In this document: piece after piece, positions 9,446 through 19,587 of the stretch
Position numbering within the stretch: the stretch's first letter is position 1
Layout of the letters: each line of letters starts with the position of its first letter
Origin: an uncultured SAR86 cluster bacterium
GTDB lineage: Bacteria; Pseudomonadota; Gammaproteobacteria; Magnimaribacterales; D2472
NCBI GenBank assembly: GCA_902630885.1
Contig: CACOWI010000001.1
Location: 149,375-213,374 of the forward strand
Direction of reading: 5' to 3'
DNA length: 64,000 nucleotides
The notes under the pieces: model-generated
The model's database searches: none
Seen by the model: the letters and a program-made list of their open reading frames with translations, nothing else
Told to the model about the DNA's origin: nothing
Position numbers and translations under genes: made by a program

Positions 9446-10543
9446 ATGGATCTTCAAGAATTAAAACTTTCATTATCTGATATGGAAGCAAGATTGAAAG
9501 ACGTTAAAGATAATGTTCTTTTTATTGATGACAAAAAAACCAGATTAAATGAAATAGATAACAATTTGTCAAAAGAAGAAGTATGGTCAGATTTAGCACT
9601 CTCACAGAAGCTTAGTAAAGAAAAAACAACGTTAGAAAAAAGCATAAAAATGTTTGATGACGTATCAAGAAAACTTTCTGATTCAGTTGTCCTATTAGAA
9701 GTATCAATTGAAGAAAATGATGATAGTTCCATAGATGATATTTTAAGTGAAAGAAATGAAATTATGGCTGTACTTGAAGAGCTTGAATTTAGCAAAATGT
9801 TTAGCAACAAAATGGATTCATCATCTGCATTTGTGGAGATTCAATCAGGATCAGGCGGAACTGAAGCACAAGATTGGGCTGAAATGCTGCTAAGAATGTA
9901 TACAAAGTGGGCAGAAAGTAGGGGTTTTACTACTGAGTTGGTTGAAATATCTCATGGTGATGTTGCTGGCATAAAGTCAGCCTCACTGTATGTTGAGGGT
10001 GATCATGCATATGGATGGCTTAGAACTGAAACTGGAATACATAGGCTGGTTAGGAAATCTCCATTTGACTCAGGAAATAGAAGACATACATCCTTTGCTT
10101 CAGTATTTATTTCACCAGAAATAGATGATTCCATTGAGATAAACATAAATAAAGCAGATTTAAGAGTAGATACTTATAGAGCCTCAGGAGCTGGTGGACA
10201 GCATGTTAATAAAACCGACTCAGCTGTAAGATTAACTCATATACCAACTGGATTGGTTGCTCAATCGCAAAGTGATAGGTCTCAACATAAAAATAAAGAA
10301 AATGCATTAAAACAATTAAAATCTAAGCTTTACGAGTTAGAATTACAGAAACAAAATGAAGAACAGCAAATTCTTGAAGACAGTAAGTCAGACATAGGTT
10401 GGGGGAGTCAAATAAGATCATATGTGCTAGACCAATCAAGAATCAAGGATTTGAGAACAAATTATGAAACAGGAAACACAACAGCAGTTTTAAATGGTGA
10501 TTTAGATGATTTCATGAAGTCATCCTTAAAAGCAGGCGTATAA
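9446..10543 (+). CDS. prfB: Peptide chain release factor 2, without programmed frameshift
   Basis: RF2 ends translation at UGA and UAA. The 365 aa protein has the SPF stop-codon recognition tripeptide at 205-207 and the GGQ catalytic loop at 250-252 ([12 protein letters not shown]), with Ala just before the GGQ as in most RF2. The whole protein is in one frame: no in-frame TGA occurs near codon 25, where most bacterial prfB genes need a +1 shift. It abuts lysS (stop at 10541-10543, ATG at 10544). In E. coli recJ is just upstream of prfB; here thrC takes that place. Confidence 0.95.
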   Translation: MDLQELKLSLSDMEARLKDVKDNVLFIDDKKTRLNEIDNNLSKEEVWSDLALSQKLSKEKTTLEKSIKMFDDVSRKLSDSVVLLEVSIEENDDSSIDDILSERNEIMAVLEELEFSKMFSNKMDSSSAFVEIQSGSGGTEAQDWAEMLLRMYTKWAESRGFTTELVEISHGDVAGIKSASLYVEGDHAYGWLRTETGIHRLVRKSPFDSGNRRHTSFASVFISPEIDDSIEININKADLRVDTYRASGAGGQHVNKTDSAVRLTHIPTGLVAQSQSDRSQHKNKENALKQLKSKLYELELQKQNEEQQILEDSKSDIGWGSQIRSYVLDQSRIKDLRTNYETGNTTAVLNGDLDDFMKSSLKAGV

Positions 10544-12034
10544 ATGGATAAAGAAAATATAAGTGGCGAAAAAGCCCTCATTGAAGAAAGACGTAAAAAG
10601 CTCGATCAACTAAGAGACAGAGGAGATGCTTACGGCAATTCTTTTAAGCCAAAAAATAATGCATTAAATCTTCATGAAGAATATGGCGATATTTCAAAAG
10701 AAGATCTAGCGAAAAAGAATATAAAAGATATCTCTGTAGCCGGTCGAATTGTTTTAAAAAGAGTTATGGGCAATGCAAGCTTTGCTACTTTAAGAGATTC
10801 ATCTGGCGATATTCAAATATATGTAACAAAAAATAATGTTGATGAAAGTGTATATGAAGATTTTAAAACATGGGATCTAGGAGATATTGTTGGAGTATCT
10901 GGTTCTTTGTTTCGCACCAAAACTGATGAATTAACTATTGATGTATGGGATTTGGAAATGATAACAAAGTCATTACGCCCAATGCCAGAAAAGTTTAAAG
11001 GCCTAACAGATATAGAAGCAAGATATAGACAAAGATATCTAGATTTGATGACAAATAATGAAACAAAAGAAGTCTTTATTAAAAGAACAAAAATCATTGA
11101 TTCTCTCAGAAAAAAAATGAATGAATGTGGCTATTTGGAAGTCGAGACGCCAATGATGCATCCCTTAGCTGGTGGAGCAGTAGCACGACCATTTGTAACT
11201 CAACATAATGCTCTTGGACAAGATCTTTATTTAAGAATCGCGCCTGAATTGTATTTGAAAAGACTATTAGTTGGTGGCTTTGATCGTGTGTTTGAAATTA
11301 ATAGAAGTTTTAGGAATGAGGGCTTATCTACAAAACATAACCCTGAATTTACCATGATGGAGTGGTATCAAGCCTATGCCAGTATGCAAGATCAGATGGA
11401 TTTAACAAAAGATATTATTTTGAATGCCGCTAAAGCAGCTGAATGTAAATCAAAAATTGAGTGGGGTGATATTAAAATTGACCTTAATAATTTTAAACAA
11501 TCTACTCTCACAGATTTAGTCATCGAATTTAATAAAGAATTAAGTAAAGATGACATAAGTGATAAGAAAAAACTTCAAAATATTTTGACCAGCAATAAAG
11601 TAAAAGTTGAAAAAAGTTGGGGTGTTGGCAGAATTCTCTTAGAGGTATTCGAAGCAACCGTAGAAAGCAACCTCATTGATCCAACATTTGTTACTGAGTA
11701 TCCTGTTGAGGTTTCACCATTATCTAGAAGAAACGAAGAAAATCCTGATTATGCTGATAGATTTGAATTATTTATCGGTGGAAAAGAGTTTGCTAATGGT
11801 TTTTGTGAGCTGAATGATCCTGACGACCAAGCCTCAAGATTTGAAGAACAAGTAGCTGCAAAAGATTCTGGTGATAAAGAGGCTATGGACTATGATCAAG
11901 ATTACATTACTGCTCTTGAACACGGTATGCCACCAGCAGTAGGTGTTGGAATGGGTGTTGATAGGTTAGTTATGCTATTAACTAATCAGTCATCTATAAG
12001 AGATGTATTATTGTTTCCCCAATTAAAATCTTAA
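10544..12034 (+). CDS. lysS: Lysyl-tRNA synthetase, class II
   Basis: The enzyme charges tRNA-Lys. The 496 aa length is typical. The N-terminal OB-fold anticodon domain covers about residues 60-150 (VAGRIVLKRVMGNASFATLRD). Class II motif 1 lies around residues 190-215, motif 2 is FEINRSFRNEG and motif 3 is GVGMGVDRLVMLLT. The ATG follows the prfB stop with no gap, which implies co-translation as in E. coli. The plus-strand run that began at rpsP ends here. Confidence 0.97.
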   Translation: MDKENISGEKALIEERRKKLDQLRDRGDAYGNSFKPKNNALNLHEEYGDISKEDLAKKNIKDISVAGRIVLKRVMGNASFATLRDSSGDIQIYVTKNNVDESVYEDFKTWDLGDIVGVSGSLFRTKTDELTIDVWDLEMITKSLRPMPEKFKGLTDIEARYRQRYLDLMTNNETKEVFIKRTKIIDSLRKKMNECGYLEVETPMMHPLAGGAVARPFVTQHNALGQDLYLRIAPELYLKRLLVGGFDRVFEINRSFRNEGLSTKHNPEFTMMEWYQAYASMQDQMDLTKDIILNAAKAAECKSKIEWGDIKIDLNNFKQSTLTDLVIEFNKELSKDDISDKKKLQNILTSNKVKVEKSWGVGRILLEVFEATVESNLIDPTFVTEYPVEVSPLSRRNEENPDYADRFELFIGGKEFANGFCELNDPDDQASRFEEQVAAKDSGDKEAMDYDQDYITALEHGMPPAVGVGMGVDRLVMLLTNQSSIRDVLLFPQLKS

Positions 12035-12044
12035 CTTAAAATTA

Positions 12045-12506
12045 TTACCATCTAAACTTATCGAAATTTTCTGGGTTTGCCCAACCCTTAGGATTATTCC
12101 AAGTTCTTTTATTGTTGTAAGTTTTTAAGTTATATGAAAAACATTTTAATTTATTATTTTTATCAAACAGCTCTGTTTGAAATCCGAGTCTTAGCATAGT
12201 TTCATTAGTCTCATCATCATTACTAAAGTCGGTGAATATTGCAATTTTGTGACTTATAAGATTTTTAATTGTTCCGATATTGGATTCAGATGTTCGCATA
12301 TCATCAAGAATTAAAAATAAATCAAAGTTTTCATTTGATACTTTTTCAATACTAGTTCCTATAGATAAAGATTCTATGTTGAGCTTTTCTATTCTTTTAA
12401 TTAGTTTAGATATATCTTGCGCTGTAAAAATAAAAATATTTTTTGGATTTTCATCCGCAATGATATTTGTAATATAGCTATGAAGGATTTTTTCTTTCTT
12501 TGTCAT
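12045..12506 (-). CDS. Conserved small protein of unknown function
   Basis: I do not recognise the function of this 153 aa protein. It has alternating strands and helices (IFIFTAQDI, then FDLFLILDD and KIAIFTDF), which suggests a Rossmann-like alpha/beta fold without a glycine-rich loop. The Trp-rich C-terminus (NNPKGWANPENFDKFRW) recalls a gammaproteobacterial uncharacterised family, possibly DUF6231; I could not check this. Its ATG overlaps the malate dehydrogenase stop by four bases, so the two are co-translated. It converges on lysS with a 10-base gap. Confidence 0.6.
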   Translation of the reverse strand: MTKKEKILHSYITNIIADENPKNIFIFTAQDISKLIKRIEKLNIESLSIGTSIEKVSNENFDLFLILDDMRTSESNIGTIKNLISHKIAIFTDFSNDDETNETMLRLGFQTELFDKNNKLKCFSYNLKTYNNKRTWNNPKGWANPENFDKFRW

Positions 12507-13501
12507 TTCATGAGATGTTTAACAGCGTCTCTCTCTGAAAGAAGCTCATCTATGGATACCTTAAATTTGGTTTTTGCAAAATCAGATAAAGAAATATCTC
12601 TTTTTATTTCAATTGTGCCATCATCAAGAGTCATTAATGGATAACCGCAAATAATTCCCTCAGGTACATCGTATGCTCCATCACTTGCAATGGCGGCGCT
12701 AAAGCAATTGCCAGGCTCAGTAGGATTCTCGCATGCAATAACAGTATCAATTGCTGCTTTTGCAGCAGATGTTGCAGAGGAAGCGCCCCTTGCGTCTATT
12801 ACAGCTTTGCCTCTTTGTTGGACATTTGGAATGAATTCTGATTCAATCCAATTCATATCATTAATTACTGAGCTTCCCAGATCTCCAGATATAAGAGCAT
12901 TTTCTGAGTCAGGATACATAGTTGGACTGTGATTTCCCCAGATAATCATATTTTTTACATCGGATACATTATTATTTGTTTTTTTTGCGAGGATTGATTT
13001 TGCTCTATTAGAATCAAGCATAGTCATTGCCATCCAAAGTTGATTATCATTATTTGCTGCATTTTTCCCAATAAATGCATTAGTATTTGCAGGATTTCCA
13101 ACAACTAAAATTTTGGCATTATCTTTTCCATAACTTCCAATAGCTTTACCTTGTTCAACAAAAATACCACCATTAATACTTAAAAGATCTGACCTTTCTT
13201 CAATTTTCTTACCGTTATAAACGATCCCCCTTGGTATACTTCCCACAAGCAAAAACCAATCAGCATCTTTTGATGCTTCTTCAAAATTATCGGTATAAGT
13301 AACTTTTCCCATCTGGGGGAAATATGAATCTTCTAATTCCATTACCAAACCCTTTAATTTATCAACGACTTGAGGGATCTCTACTAACGCTAAATCAACA
13401 ATCTTATCTCCAAATGTATTCCCATCGATTAATCTTGGTATCAAAGAATATGCAATCTGACCTGCAGCACCTGTAACAACGACTTTTATAGATTTGTCCA
13501 T
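12503..13501 (-). CDS. mdh: Malate dehydrogenase (cytosolic-type), with longer specificity loop
   Basis: The 332 aa protein has the cytosolic/Thermus-type MDH pattern: VVVTGAAGQIAYSL (7-20), VGNPANTNAF and the catalytic IIWGNHSPTMYPD segment. MDH oxidises malate to oxaloacetate in the TCA cycle. Between the two substrate-loop arginines (PRG...EERSDLL) there are 11 residues, where family members I recall have five (PRxxGMERxDLL), so the mobile loop looks about six residues longer. The family is clear; the exact 2-hydroxyacid substrate is less so. Confidence 0.87.
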   Translation of the reverse strand: MDKSIKVVVTGAAGQIAYSLIPRLIDGNTFGDKIVDLALVEIPQVVDKLKGLVMELEDSYFPQMGKVTYTDNFEEASKDADWFLLVGSIPRGIVYNGKKIEERSDLLSINGGIFVEQGKAIGSYGKDNAKILVVGNPANTNAFIGKNAANNDNQLWMAMTMLDSNRAKSILAKKTNNNVSDVKNMIIWGNHSPTMYPDSENALISGDLGSSVINDMNWIESEFIPNVQQRGKAVIDARGASSATSAAKAAIDTVIACENPTEPGNCFSAAIASDGAYDVPEGIICGYPLMTLDDGTIEIKRDISLSDFAKTKFKVSIDELLSERDAVKHLMK

Positions 13502-13645
13502 TAAATTCCTTAAAAAAACTGAATATATATTATATTCTTAAATCAATTTGTAATCCTTAGTTTTGTATCGTAGTAAATGATATTTTTTTTGATTAAAATA
13601 CCAACAATTCAATTCAAAGTTTCTTAATTATATTGGAGAAAAGAC

Positions 13646-14545
13646 ATGACAATTAGATTTGATGATAAGGTTGCAATAGTTACAGGTGCCGGTGGCGGTA
13701 TTGGGAAAGAACATGCTCTTGAGTTAGCAAGACGAGGAGCTAAAGTTGTTGTGAATGATCTCGGTGGAACAGTTGATGGAAGTGGAGCTAGCGATGCGGC
13801 AAATGAGGTTGTAGATATTATTAAATCTGAAGGCGGTGATGCAATGGCTAACGGAGCAAGTGTTACTGATCTAGAGGCTGTTAAAGACATGGTTAGTCAA
13901 ACGATGGAGAAATGGGGAAGAATTGATATTTTGGTGAATAATGCTGGCATTCTTAGAGATAAAAGCTTTCATAAAGTAACTTTGGAAGATTTTAATTTAG
14001 TCATGGATGTTCATTTTCAAGGCAGCTTAAATTGTACACATACAATTTTTCCAATAATGAGAGAACAGGAATATGGACGAATCGTTTTTACAAGCTCTTC
14101 TAGTGGTGTTTTTGGAAACTTTGGACAAACGAATTATGGCTCTGCAAAAATGGCTATGGTCGGACTTATGAATACATTAAAAATAGAAGGACAAGGCAAA
14201 AATGTTTACACAAATTCAATTACGCCTGTTGCTTACACAAGAATGACTGAGGGTCTAATTCCTGAAGACTTCGGTAAAAATCTTCAACCTGAATTTGTTA
14301 CTCCTGCAGTTATTTATCTATCAAGTGAGAATGCTCCCAATGGCGCAATTATGGCTGCTGGCGCAGGAGTTTTTTCAAGGATATTTATACATGAAACTAT
14401 GGGAGTATCTTTGGGAATGGCCGAAGATATGACACCTGAAAATATTGAAGCTAATTGGGATAAAATTTCTGATATGAGTGACGCAAGAGCTCTTCAAAAC
14501 GGAGGAGAGCAGACTCTTAAATTCTTTGAATTAATAAATAAATAA
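13646..14545 (+). CDS. SDR-family oxidoreductase, MFE-2 (3-hydroxyacyl-CoA dehydrogenase)-like
   Basis: The 299 aa classical short-chain dehydrogenase has TGAGGGIG at 13-20, NNAG near residue 96 and a Ser/Tyr/Lys catalytic set in FTSSSSGVFG and NYGSAK. The sequence VVVNDLGGTVDGSG after the second strand and the extra C-terminal ~60 residues resemble the dehydrogenase part of peroxisomal multifunctional enzyme type 2, which acts on (3R)-hydroxyacyl-CoA. A fatty-acid or sterol side-chain oxidation role is therefore likely but not proven. TTGGAGAAAAGAC gives a Shine-Dalgarno 5' of the ATG. It ends exactly next to the stop of the convergent GST gene. Confidence 0.8.
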   Translation: MTIRFDDKVAIVTGAGGGIGKEHALELARRGAKVVVNDLGGTVDGSGASDAANEVVDIIKSEGGDAMANGASVTDLEAVKDMVSQTMEKWGRIDILVNNAGILRDKSFHKVTLEDFNLVMDVHFQGSLNCTHTIFPIMREQEYGRIVFTSSSSGVFGNFGQTNYGSAKMAMVGLMNTLKIEGQGKNVYTNSITPVAYTRMTEGLIPEDFGKNLQPEFVTPAVIYLSSENAPNGAIMAAGAGVFSRIFIHETMGVSLGMAEDMTPENIEANWDKISDMSDARALQNGGEQTLKFFELINK

Positions 14546-15157
14546 TTATTTTGCAAAACTAGGTCTTAATGCAATGTTATTTACGTAATTAGATAAATTT
14601 TTATAATCGTTTATATCTATTTTATTGAGCCTGACAAGAAACTGAAGTGATGTTACTGTCTGAATGTCGGCATATGAAAATTTACCACAGGCAATGTATT
14701 CTTTATCTGCAATTATTTCATCGTAATATTTTAGTGATTTGATTGCCAACTCTCTTTGAGCCAATCCAAATTCGTTATTTTGATTTTCAAGTTCACTCAT
14801 ATGTGGATGAGTATGTCTAAACCCAAACATTAAAGGCATCATAAGTTCAAATGATATTCTTGAGTACCACATTTCTATCTGTGCAATCTCGTTTTCATCA
14901 ATACCAAATAAGTTAGGATCAGGATGTAAACACTCTAAGTATCTGCATATGGCTGTTGTTTCAAGTATTACCTCTCCGTTATCTAACACCAATGCTGGTA
15001 TTCGAGAGTTTGGGGCAATTTCTTTATATTCTGAAGTTTTATGCTCCAATTTACCAAGATCAAGGTTCTTAACTTCAATGTTCTCAATACCTTTTTCGGC
15101 AATAAAGATAAGAACCTTTCGAGGACTTGGAGCTACTGGACTTGAATATAATTTCAA
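14546..15157 (-). CDS. Glutathione S-transferase family protein
   Basis: The 203 aa protein has a thioredoxin-like N-terminal domain (KLYSSPVAPSPRKVLIFIAEKG, 2-22 region), the cis-proline SRIPALVLDNG and the glutathione-binding ETTAICRYLE, followed by an all-helical C-terminal domain with YADIQTVTSLQF. This is the general layout of bacterial soluble GSTs; the substrate is unknown. It lies four bases after nrdB on the same strand and may be read from the nrdAB transcript. Confidence 0.85.
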   Translation of the reverse strand: MKLYSSPVAPSPRKVLIFIAEKGIENIEVKNLDLGKLEHKTSEYKEIAPNSRIPALVLDNGEVILETTAICRYLECLHPDPNLFGIDENEIAQIEMWYSRISFELMMPLMFGFRHTHPHMSELENQNNEFGLAQRELAIKSLKYYDEIIADKEYIACGKFSYADIQTVTSLQFLVRLNKIDINDYKNLSNYVNNIALRPSFAK

Positions 15158-15161
15158 GTCT

Positions 15162-16439
15162 TTATTCCCAGTTTAATGCACCACCAACTTGATATTCCGT
15201 AACCCTTGTTTCAAAGAAATTCTTTTCTTTTCTTAGGTCAATAATTTCAGACATCCAAGGGAATGGATTAGTTACTCCTGTGAATTCTTCTTCTAGACCA
15301 AGTTGTGTGAGTCTTCTGTTAGCAATAAACTTGAGATATTCTTCCATCATAGAAGCATTCATACCAAGCACGCCTCTTGGCATTGTATCTCTTGCATACT
15401 GTATCTCTAGTTCAGTACCTTCTAATATCATCTGGGCCGCATCAGATTTCATTTGTTCATCCCATAAATGAGGATTTTCTATTTTTATTTGGTTTATCAC
15501 ATCAATACCAAAGTTTACATGCATAGATTCATCTCTAAGTATGTACTGAAACTGTTCTGCAGTTCCCGTCATTTTATTTCTTCTTCCCATAGAGAGTATT
15601 TGTGTAAATCCGCAATAGAAGAAGATACCCTCCAATACACAGTAAAAAGCAATTAGGTTTCTTAATAGCTGCTTATCTGTTTCTTCGGTTCCTGTTTTGA
15701 AATCAGGATCTGATATTTCTTGAGTATACTTTAAGCCCCATGATGCCTTTCTTGCAACACATGGAACTTCTCTATACATGTTGAAGATTTCTCCCTCATC
15801 CATACCCAAAGACTCAATACAATATTGATATGCATGTGTGTGAATTGCTTCTTCAAGACTTTGTCTAAGAATATATTGTCTGCATTCTGGGTTCGTAATT
15901 AGTCTGTATAGTGCAAGAACAAGATTATTTGCCACAAGTGAGTCTGCGGTTGAAAAGAAACCTAAATTTCTTTTAACTATAACTCTTTCGTCTTCTGTTA
16001 GCCCATCTTCAGATTTCCATAAGACAATATCGTTTGTCATATTAATTTCTTGAGGCATCCAGTGATTAGCACTTCCATCAAGATATTTTTGCCATGCCCA
16101 GTCATACTTGAAAGGCACTAGTTGATTTAGATCAGCTTTACAATTAATCATCATTTTTTGATCAACCTGAACTCGACCAGCATTTGCCATCATCTCATCA
16201 AGTTCTTCGTTACCTGCTGCTTCGTCAATTTCATTTACAGCTTTTCTAGCAGCTTCTGCTCTTGATCCTTCACCAATATTTTCATTAGTTCGAGGAGCAT
16301 CAGTTTCAACTGGTTGTTGAACAGCTGATTTTTCTTCAGCTACTGCTTCTGCAGTTTGTTTTACCACCTCATTGTTTACCTGTGGTGATGCCTGAGGAGT
16401 TGAGTTTTCCTCTTTTCCATAGTCGTCCCAATTTAACAT
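15162..16439 (-). CDS. nrdB: Ribonucleoside-diphosphate reductase, class Ia beta subunit
   Basis: NrdB carries the di-iron tyrosyl-radical cofactor for NrdA. The start is the ATG at 16439 ([10 protein letters not shown]), preceded by TAAGGAG at a good distance; an upstream start would overlap nrdA. The protein is 425 aa. All six metal-ligand positions can be matched: D in FSTADSL, E and H in LEEAIHTH, E in CVLEGIFF and E and H in [10 protein letters not shown]. The radical tyrosine is probably that in HTHAYQYC. The first ~100 residues are a Gln/Glu/Ala-rich linker not present in E. coli NrdB. Confidence 0.95.
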   Translation of the reverse strand: MLNWDDYGKEENSTPQASPQVNNEVVKQTAEAVAEEKSAVQQPVETDAPRTNENIGEGSRAEAARKAVNEIDEAAGNEELDEMMANAGRVQVDQKMMINCKADLNQLVPFKYDWAWQKYLDGSANHWMPQEINMTNDIVLWKSEDGLTEDERVIVKRNLGFFSTADSLVANNLVLALYRLITNPECRQYILRQSLEEAIHTHAYQYCIESLGMDEGEIFNMYREVPCVARKASWGLKYTQEISDPDFKTGTEETDKQLLRNLIAFYCVLEGIFFYCGFTQILSMGRRNKMTGTAEQFQYILRDESMHVNFGIDVINQIKIENPHLWDEQMKSDAAQMILEGTELEIQYARDTMPRGVLGMNASMMEEYLKFIANRRLTQLGLEEEFTGVTNPFPWMSEIIDLRKEKNFFETRVTEYQVGGALNWE

Positions 16440-16455
16440 ATTATTTCTCCTTAGT

Positions 16456-19326
16456 TTATTGACATGCCTCACAATCTGGATCATCCAGAGAGCAGGCTGT
16501 TGGAACTGGAGCGGGTGCTCCTAATTCTTTTGCAGAAGACTGACCTGCATCAGAGCTCACTGCGTTTAATTTTCCTTGTTGAACAGTTGATTTTTCTGTT
16601 GATGTTGCTGCAATTGACCTAAGATAATATGTTGTCTTCAGTCCAGAGTACCAAGCCATTCTGTATGTGATATCTAATTTCTTACCATCAGCATTTCCAA
16701 TATATAGGTTTAGTGATTGAGCTTGATCTATCCATTTTTGTCTTCGGCTTGCTGATTCAACAATGTATCTAGGCTCTACTTCAAATGCTGTAGAAAAAAG
16801 TTTTTTTATGTCTTCTGGTATTCTTGAAATTTCTGATAAGCTTCCTTCAAAATATTTCAGATCATTAATCATTACATCATCCCATAAGTCTAGTTCTTTT
16901 AATTTTCTTACAAGATGTGGATTAACAATTGTAAATTCACCTGAAAGGTTAGATTTAACATATAAGTTCTGATACGTGGGTTCAATTGATTGTGTTACAC
17001 CAGTAATATTTGAGATAGTCGCTGTGGGTGCAATCGCCATAACATTGGAATTCCTCATTCCATCTTTTTTAACTTTCTTTCTAAGTGTTTCCCAATCCAA
17101 TGTTTCTGATCTGTCAACGTTTAAATATTCACTACCTCTGTTTTCCTCGAGGATATTCAATGAATCTTTTGGCAGTATTCCTTTGCTCCATAGGGAACCA
17201 TCAAAACTTTCATACGCACCTCTCTCTTTTGCTAACTCTGTTGAGGCATATATCGCGTTATAACTAATTAACTCCATGCTTCTATCAGCAAAATCAACAG
17301 CCTCATCACTGCAGTAAGGTATATTTTGTAAATAAAGCGCATCCTGAAAACCCATAAGACCAAGTCCAATAGGTCTATGTTTTAGGTTTGAATTTTTTGC
17401 GGTATCAACAGAATAGTAATTAATATTTATGACGTTATCTAGCATTCTTATTGCTGTGGAGACTGTTTGCTTGATTTTCTCTTCATCAAGCTTTCCTTCC
17501 TTCATATGATTAGCAAGATTAACTGATCCTAAATTACAGACAGCAATCTCATTATCAGCACTTGTGTTGAGAGTTATTTCAGTACAAAGATTTGATGAAT
17601 GCACAACACCAGAATGTTGTTGAGGAGACCTTAAATTGCATGAATCTTTAAATGTAATCCAAGGATGTCCTGTTTCGAATAACATCGTAAGCATCTTTCT
17701 CCAAAGTTCTTTTGCAGGTATAGACTTAAACTGATCTATCTCACCGTTCTTAGCTTTTTCTTCATATTCTTCATACTTTTCTTCAAAAGCTTTACCGATT
17801 AGATCATGAAGATCTGGTGCTTCTCCAGGGGAAAAGAGAGTCCAGTTTTCATCTTTTTCAACCCTTTTCATAAATAAATCAGGAACCCAGTTTGCGGTAT
17901 TCATATCGTGAGTTCTTCTTCTCTCATCACCAGTATTCTTTCTGAGCTCTAAAAACTCCTCGATATCTAAATGCCAAGTTTCAAGATATCCACACATTGC
18001 TCCTTTTCTTTTTCCGCCTTGATTTACAGCAACAGCAGTATCATTTGCAACTTTCAAGAAGGGGACAACCCCCTGACTTTTACCATTTGTTCCTTTTATA
18101 TATGAGTTCATTGCTCTTACTGGAGTCCAGTCATTTCCTAGGCCTCCTGCCCATTTGGAAAGCAATGCATTGTCTTTCATTGCTGAGAAGATACCGTCTA
18201 AGTCATCAGGTATTGTTGTCAAATAGCACGAAGACAATTGTGGTCTTTTCGTTCCAGAGTTAAATAATGTTGGCGTAGAGCTCATATAATCAAAACTAGA
18301 TAGAAGTTTGTAAAACTCAATAGCTCTTTCTTCTCTTTTGTTCTCCTCAAGAGCAAGCCCCATAGAAACTCTCATAAAAAATACTTGAGGTAGCTCATAT
18401 CTTACGTCATCGCAATGAATAAAGTATCTGTCATAGAGGGTTTGAAGGCCTAAATACGTGAATTGATTATCTCTTGTGTAATCTATTGCCTTCCCTAGCT
18501 TTTCAAGGTCAAAGGTTTTAAGTTCAGGATTCAAAATATCAAGCTCTATACCTTTATCAATGTATGCTTTAAATGCCTTAGGATAGTTCGATTCCATCTC
18601 CTGATATGTTGATTCTTCCGCAACACCAAGGAAGTTTAATGCTTCACTTCTAATTTGATCCATAAGTATTCTTGCTGTCACAAAAGAGTAATTAGGTTCT
18701 TTTTCAACCTTTGTTCTAGCTGACATAACGAGGCTTGTTCTCATATCTGAAATCGATACTCCGTCATATAGATTCTTTAAAGCTTCGTCTAAAACCTCAT
18801 TAACTGAGACTTCTTCTAAGCCTTCACAAGCATCACTTATCAATCCTGCAACCTTTTCAACATCAAGAGGAACAAGGCTTCCATCACTTTTTGTGATATT
18901 TATACCAGGTACATCAGGAAGATCTATCTCAATTTTTTCTTTTTTTCTCTCTTGTGTTCTTTCAGCTCTATATAGTATGTAGCTTTTCGCTACGTCAAGT
19001 TCTTCTGATCTCATAAGCTGAAGTTCTACTTGGTCTTGTATCTCTTCTATATGGAGAGTACCACCCGACGGCATTCTTCTTTTAAAAACTTCTACAACAG
19101 CATCTGTTAATTGACCAACCTTTTTATGAATTCTTTCGCTTGCTGCAGCATTACCAGATTCAACAGCTAAAAATGCTTTTGTTATAGCTACTTTTATCTT
19201 ATCGTCTTCAAATGGTACAACTTTACCATTCCTTTTAATTACTCTTAGCTTACCAGGCGCTGTAGTTTCTATATCACTAATAGATTGGTTTACATTTTCT
19301 TTTTGATTTTGTTGTTGAACTTCCAT
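16456..19326 (-). CDS. nrdA: Ribonucleoside-diphosphate reductase, class Ia alpha subunit with two ATP cones
   Basis: NrdA reduces ribonucleotides to deoxyribonucleotides. The 956 aa protein starts with two ATP-cone segments (about 27-130 and 135-235), which sense ATP/dATP. Catalytic residues are present: the Cys of QLSSCYL, the N-x-C-x-E of [10 protein letters not shown], the Cys of [10 protein letters not shown] and the Tyr-Tyr pair of KTTYYLRSI. The C-terminal CEACQ supplies the Cys pair that relays electrons from thioredoxin. nrdB follows after 16 bases. Two NrdR boxes about 150-195 bases upstream indicate NrdR repression. Confidence 0.97.
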   Translation of the reverse strand: MEVQQQNQKENVNQSISDIETTAPGKLRVIKRNGKVVPFEDDKIKVAITKAFLAVESGNAAASERIHKKVGQLTDAVVEVFKRRMPSGGTLHIEEIQDQVELQLMRSEELDVAKSYILYRAERTQERKKEKIEIDLPDVPGINITKSDGSLVPLDVEKVAGLISDACEGLEEVSVNEVLDEALKNLYDGVSISDMRTSLVMSARTKVEKEPNYSFVTARILMDQIRSEALNFLGVAEESTYQEMESNYPKAFKAYIDKGIELDILNPELKTFDLEKLGKAIDYTRDNQFTYLGLQTLYDRYFIHCDDVRYELPQVFFMRVSMGLALEENKREERAIEFYKLLSSFDYMSSTPTLFNSGTKRPQLSSCYLTTIPDDLDGIFSAMKDNALLSKWAGGLGNDWTPVRAMNSYIKGTNGKSQGVVPFLKVANDTAVAVNQGGKRKGAMCGYLETWHLDIEEFLELRKNTGDERRRTHDMNTANWVPDLFMKRVEKDENWTLFSPGEAPDLHDLIGKAFEEKYEEYEEKAKNGEIDQFKSIPAKELWRKMLTMLFETGHPWITFKDSCNLRSPQQHSGVVHSSNLCTEITLNTSADNEIAVCNLGSVNLANHMKEGKLDEEKIKQTVSTAIRMLDNVININYYSVDTAKNSNLKHRPIGLGLMGFQDALYLQNIPYCSDEAVDFADRSMELISYNAIYASTELAKERGAYESFDGSLWSKGILPKDSLNILEENRGSEYLNVDRSETLDWETLRKKVKKDGMRNSNVMAIAPTATISNITGVTQSIEPTYQNLYVKSNLSGEFTIVNPHLVRKLKELDLWDDVMINDLKYFEGSLSEISRIPEDIKKLFSTAFEVEPRYIVESASRRQKWIDQAQSLNLYIGNADGKKLDITYRMAWYSGLKTTYYLRSIAATSTEKSTVQQGKLNAVSSDAGQSSAKELGAPAPVPTACSLDDPDCEACQ

Positions 19327-19473
19327 TATTTTATTTATCCGCTATCTAATTACTTTTTTAAAAAAGTTATATAGTTTTTTTTTGTTGGAAAAATTTAAGT
19401 AATTTTGTAGTAACGTAAATTTTATCTCCTACCATCTAACTATACTTATTGTAGATAAAGAATCAAGTAAAAA

Positions 19474-19489
19474 ACACAATATATTGTGA
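19474..19489. promoter_or_regulatory. NrdR box 1
   Basis: ACACAATATATTGTGA is a near-perfect copy of the NrdR palindrome (consensus about ACACWATATATWGTGT). It lies between divergent nrdA and glpK, 148 bases from the nrdA start. Confidence 0.85.
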
Positions 19490-19504
19490 CAATTTCATTT
19501 TTTT

Positions 19505-19520
19505 ACACAATATAGTGTAT
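19505..19520. promoter_or_regulatory. NrdR box 2
   Basis: ACACAATATAGTGTAT is the second NrdR-type site. It starts 31 bases from box 1, the three-helical-turn spacing known for NrdR pairs in front of RNR genes. Together the two sites strongly predict NrdR control of nrdAB; glpK on the other side could also be affected. Confidence 0.85.
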
Positions 19521-19558
19521 AAAACATGTTTTTTTTCTGTTGGAAATAAGTGTATAAA

Positions 19559-19568
19559 TTGTGGATAA
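19559..19568 (-). promoter_or_regulatory. DnaA box between nrdA and glpK
   Basis: TTGTGGATAA is the reverse complement of TTATCCACAA, a perfect DnaA box. E. coli nrdAB is also DnaA-regulated, so this site fits cell-cycle control of dNTP supply. It lies only 20 bases from the glpK ATG. Confidence 0.6.
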
Positions 19569-19587
19569 TTAAAGATAGAGTAATCAT

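Noticed and set aside
9500..9545. Programmed frameshift site in prfB
   Set aside because: There is no in-frame TGA or CTTTGA slip site; the frame is continuous.
12690..12932. Plus-strand open frame opposite malate dehydrogenase
   Set aside because: It is antisense to a clear conserved gene and has no recognisable domain or ribosome-binding site.
13624..13890. Minus-strand open frame opposite the SDR gene
   Set aside because: It covers the conserved TGAGGGIG segment in antisense and looks like a composition effect.
17997..18263. Plus-strand open frame opposite nrdA
   Set aside because: It lies fully inside the conserved nrdA gene and has no family features.
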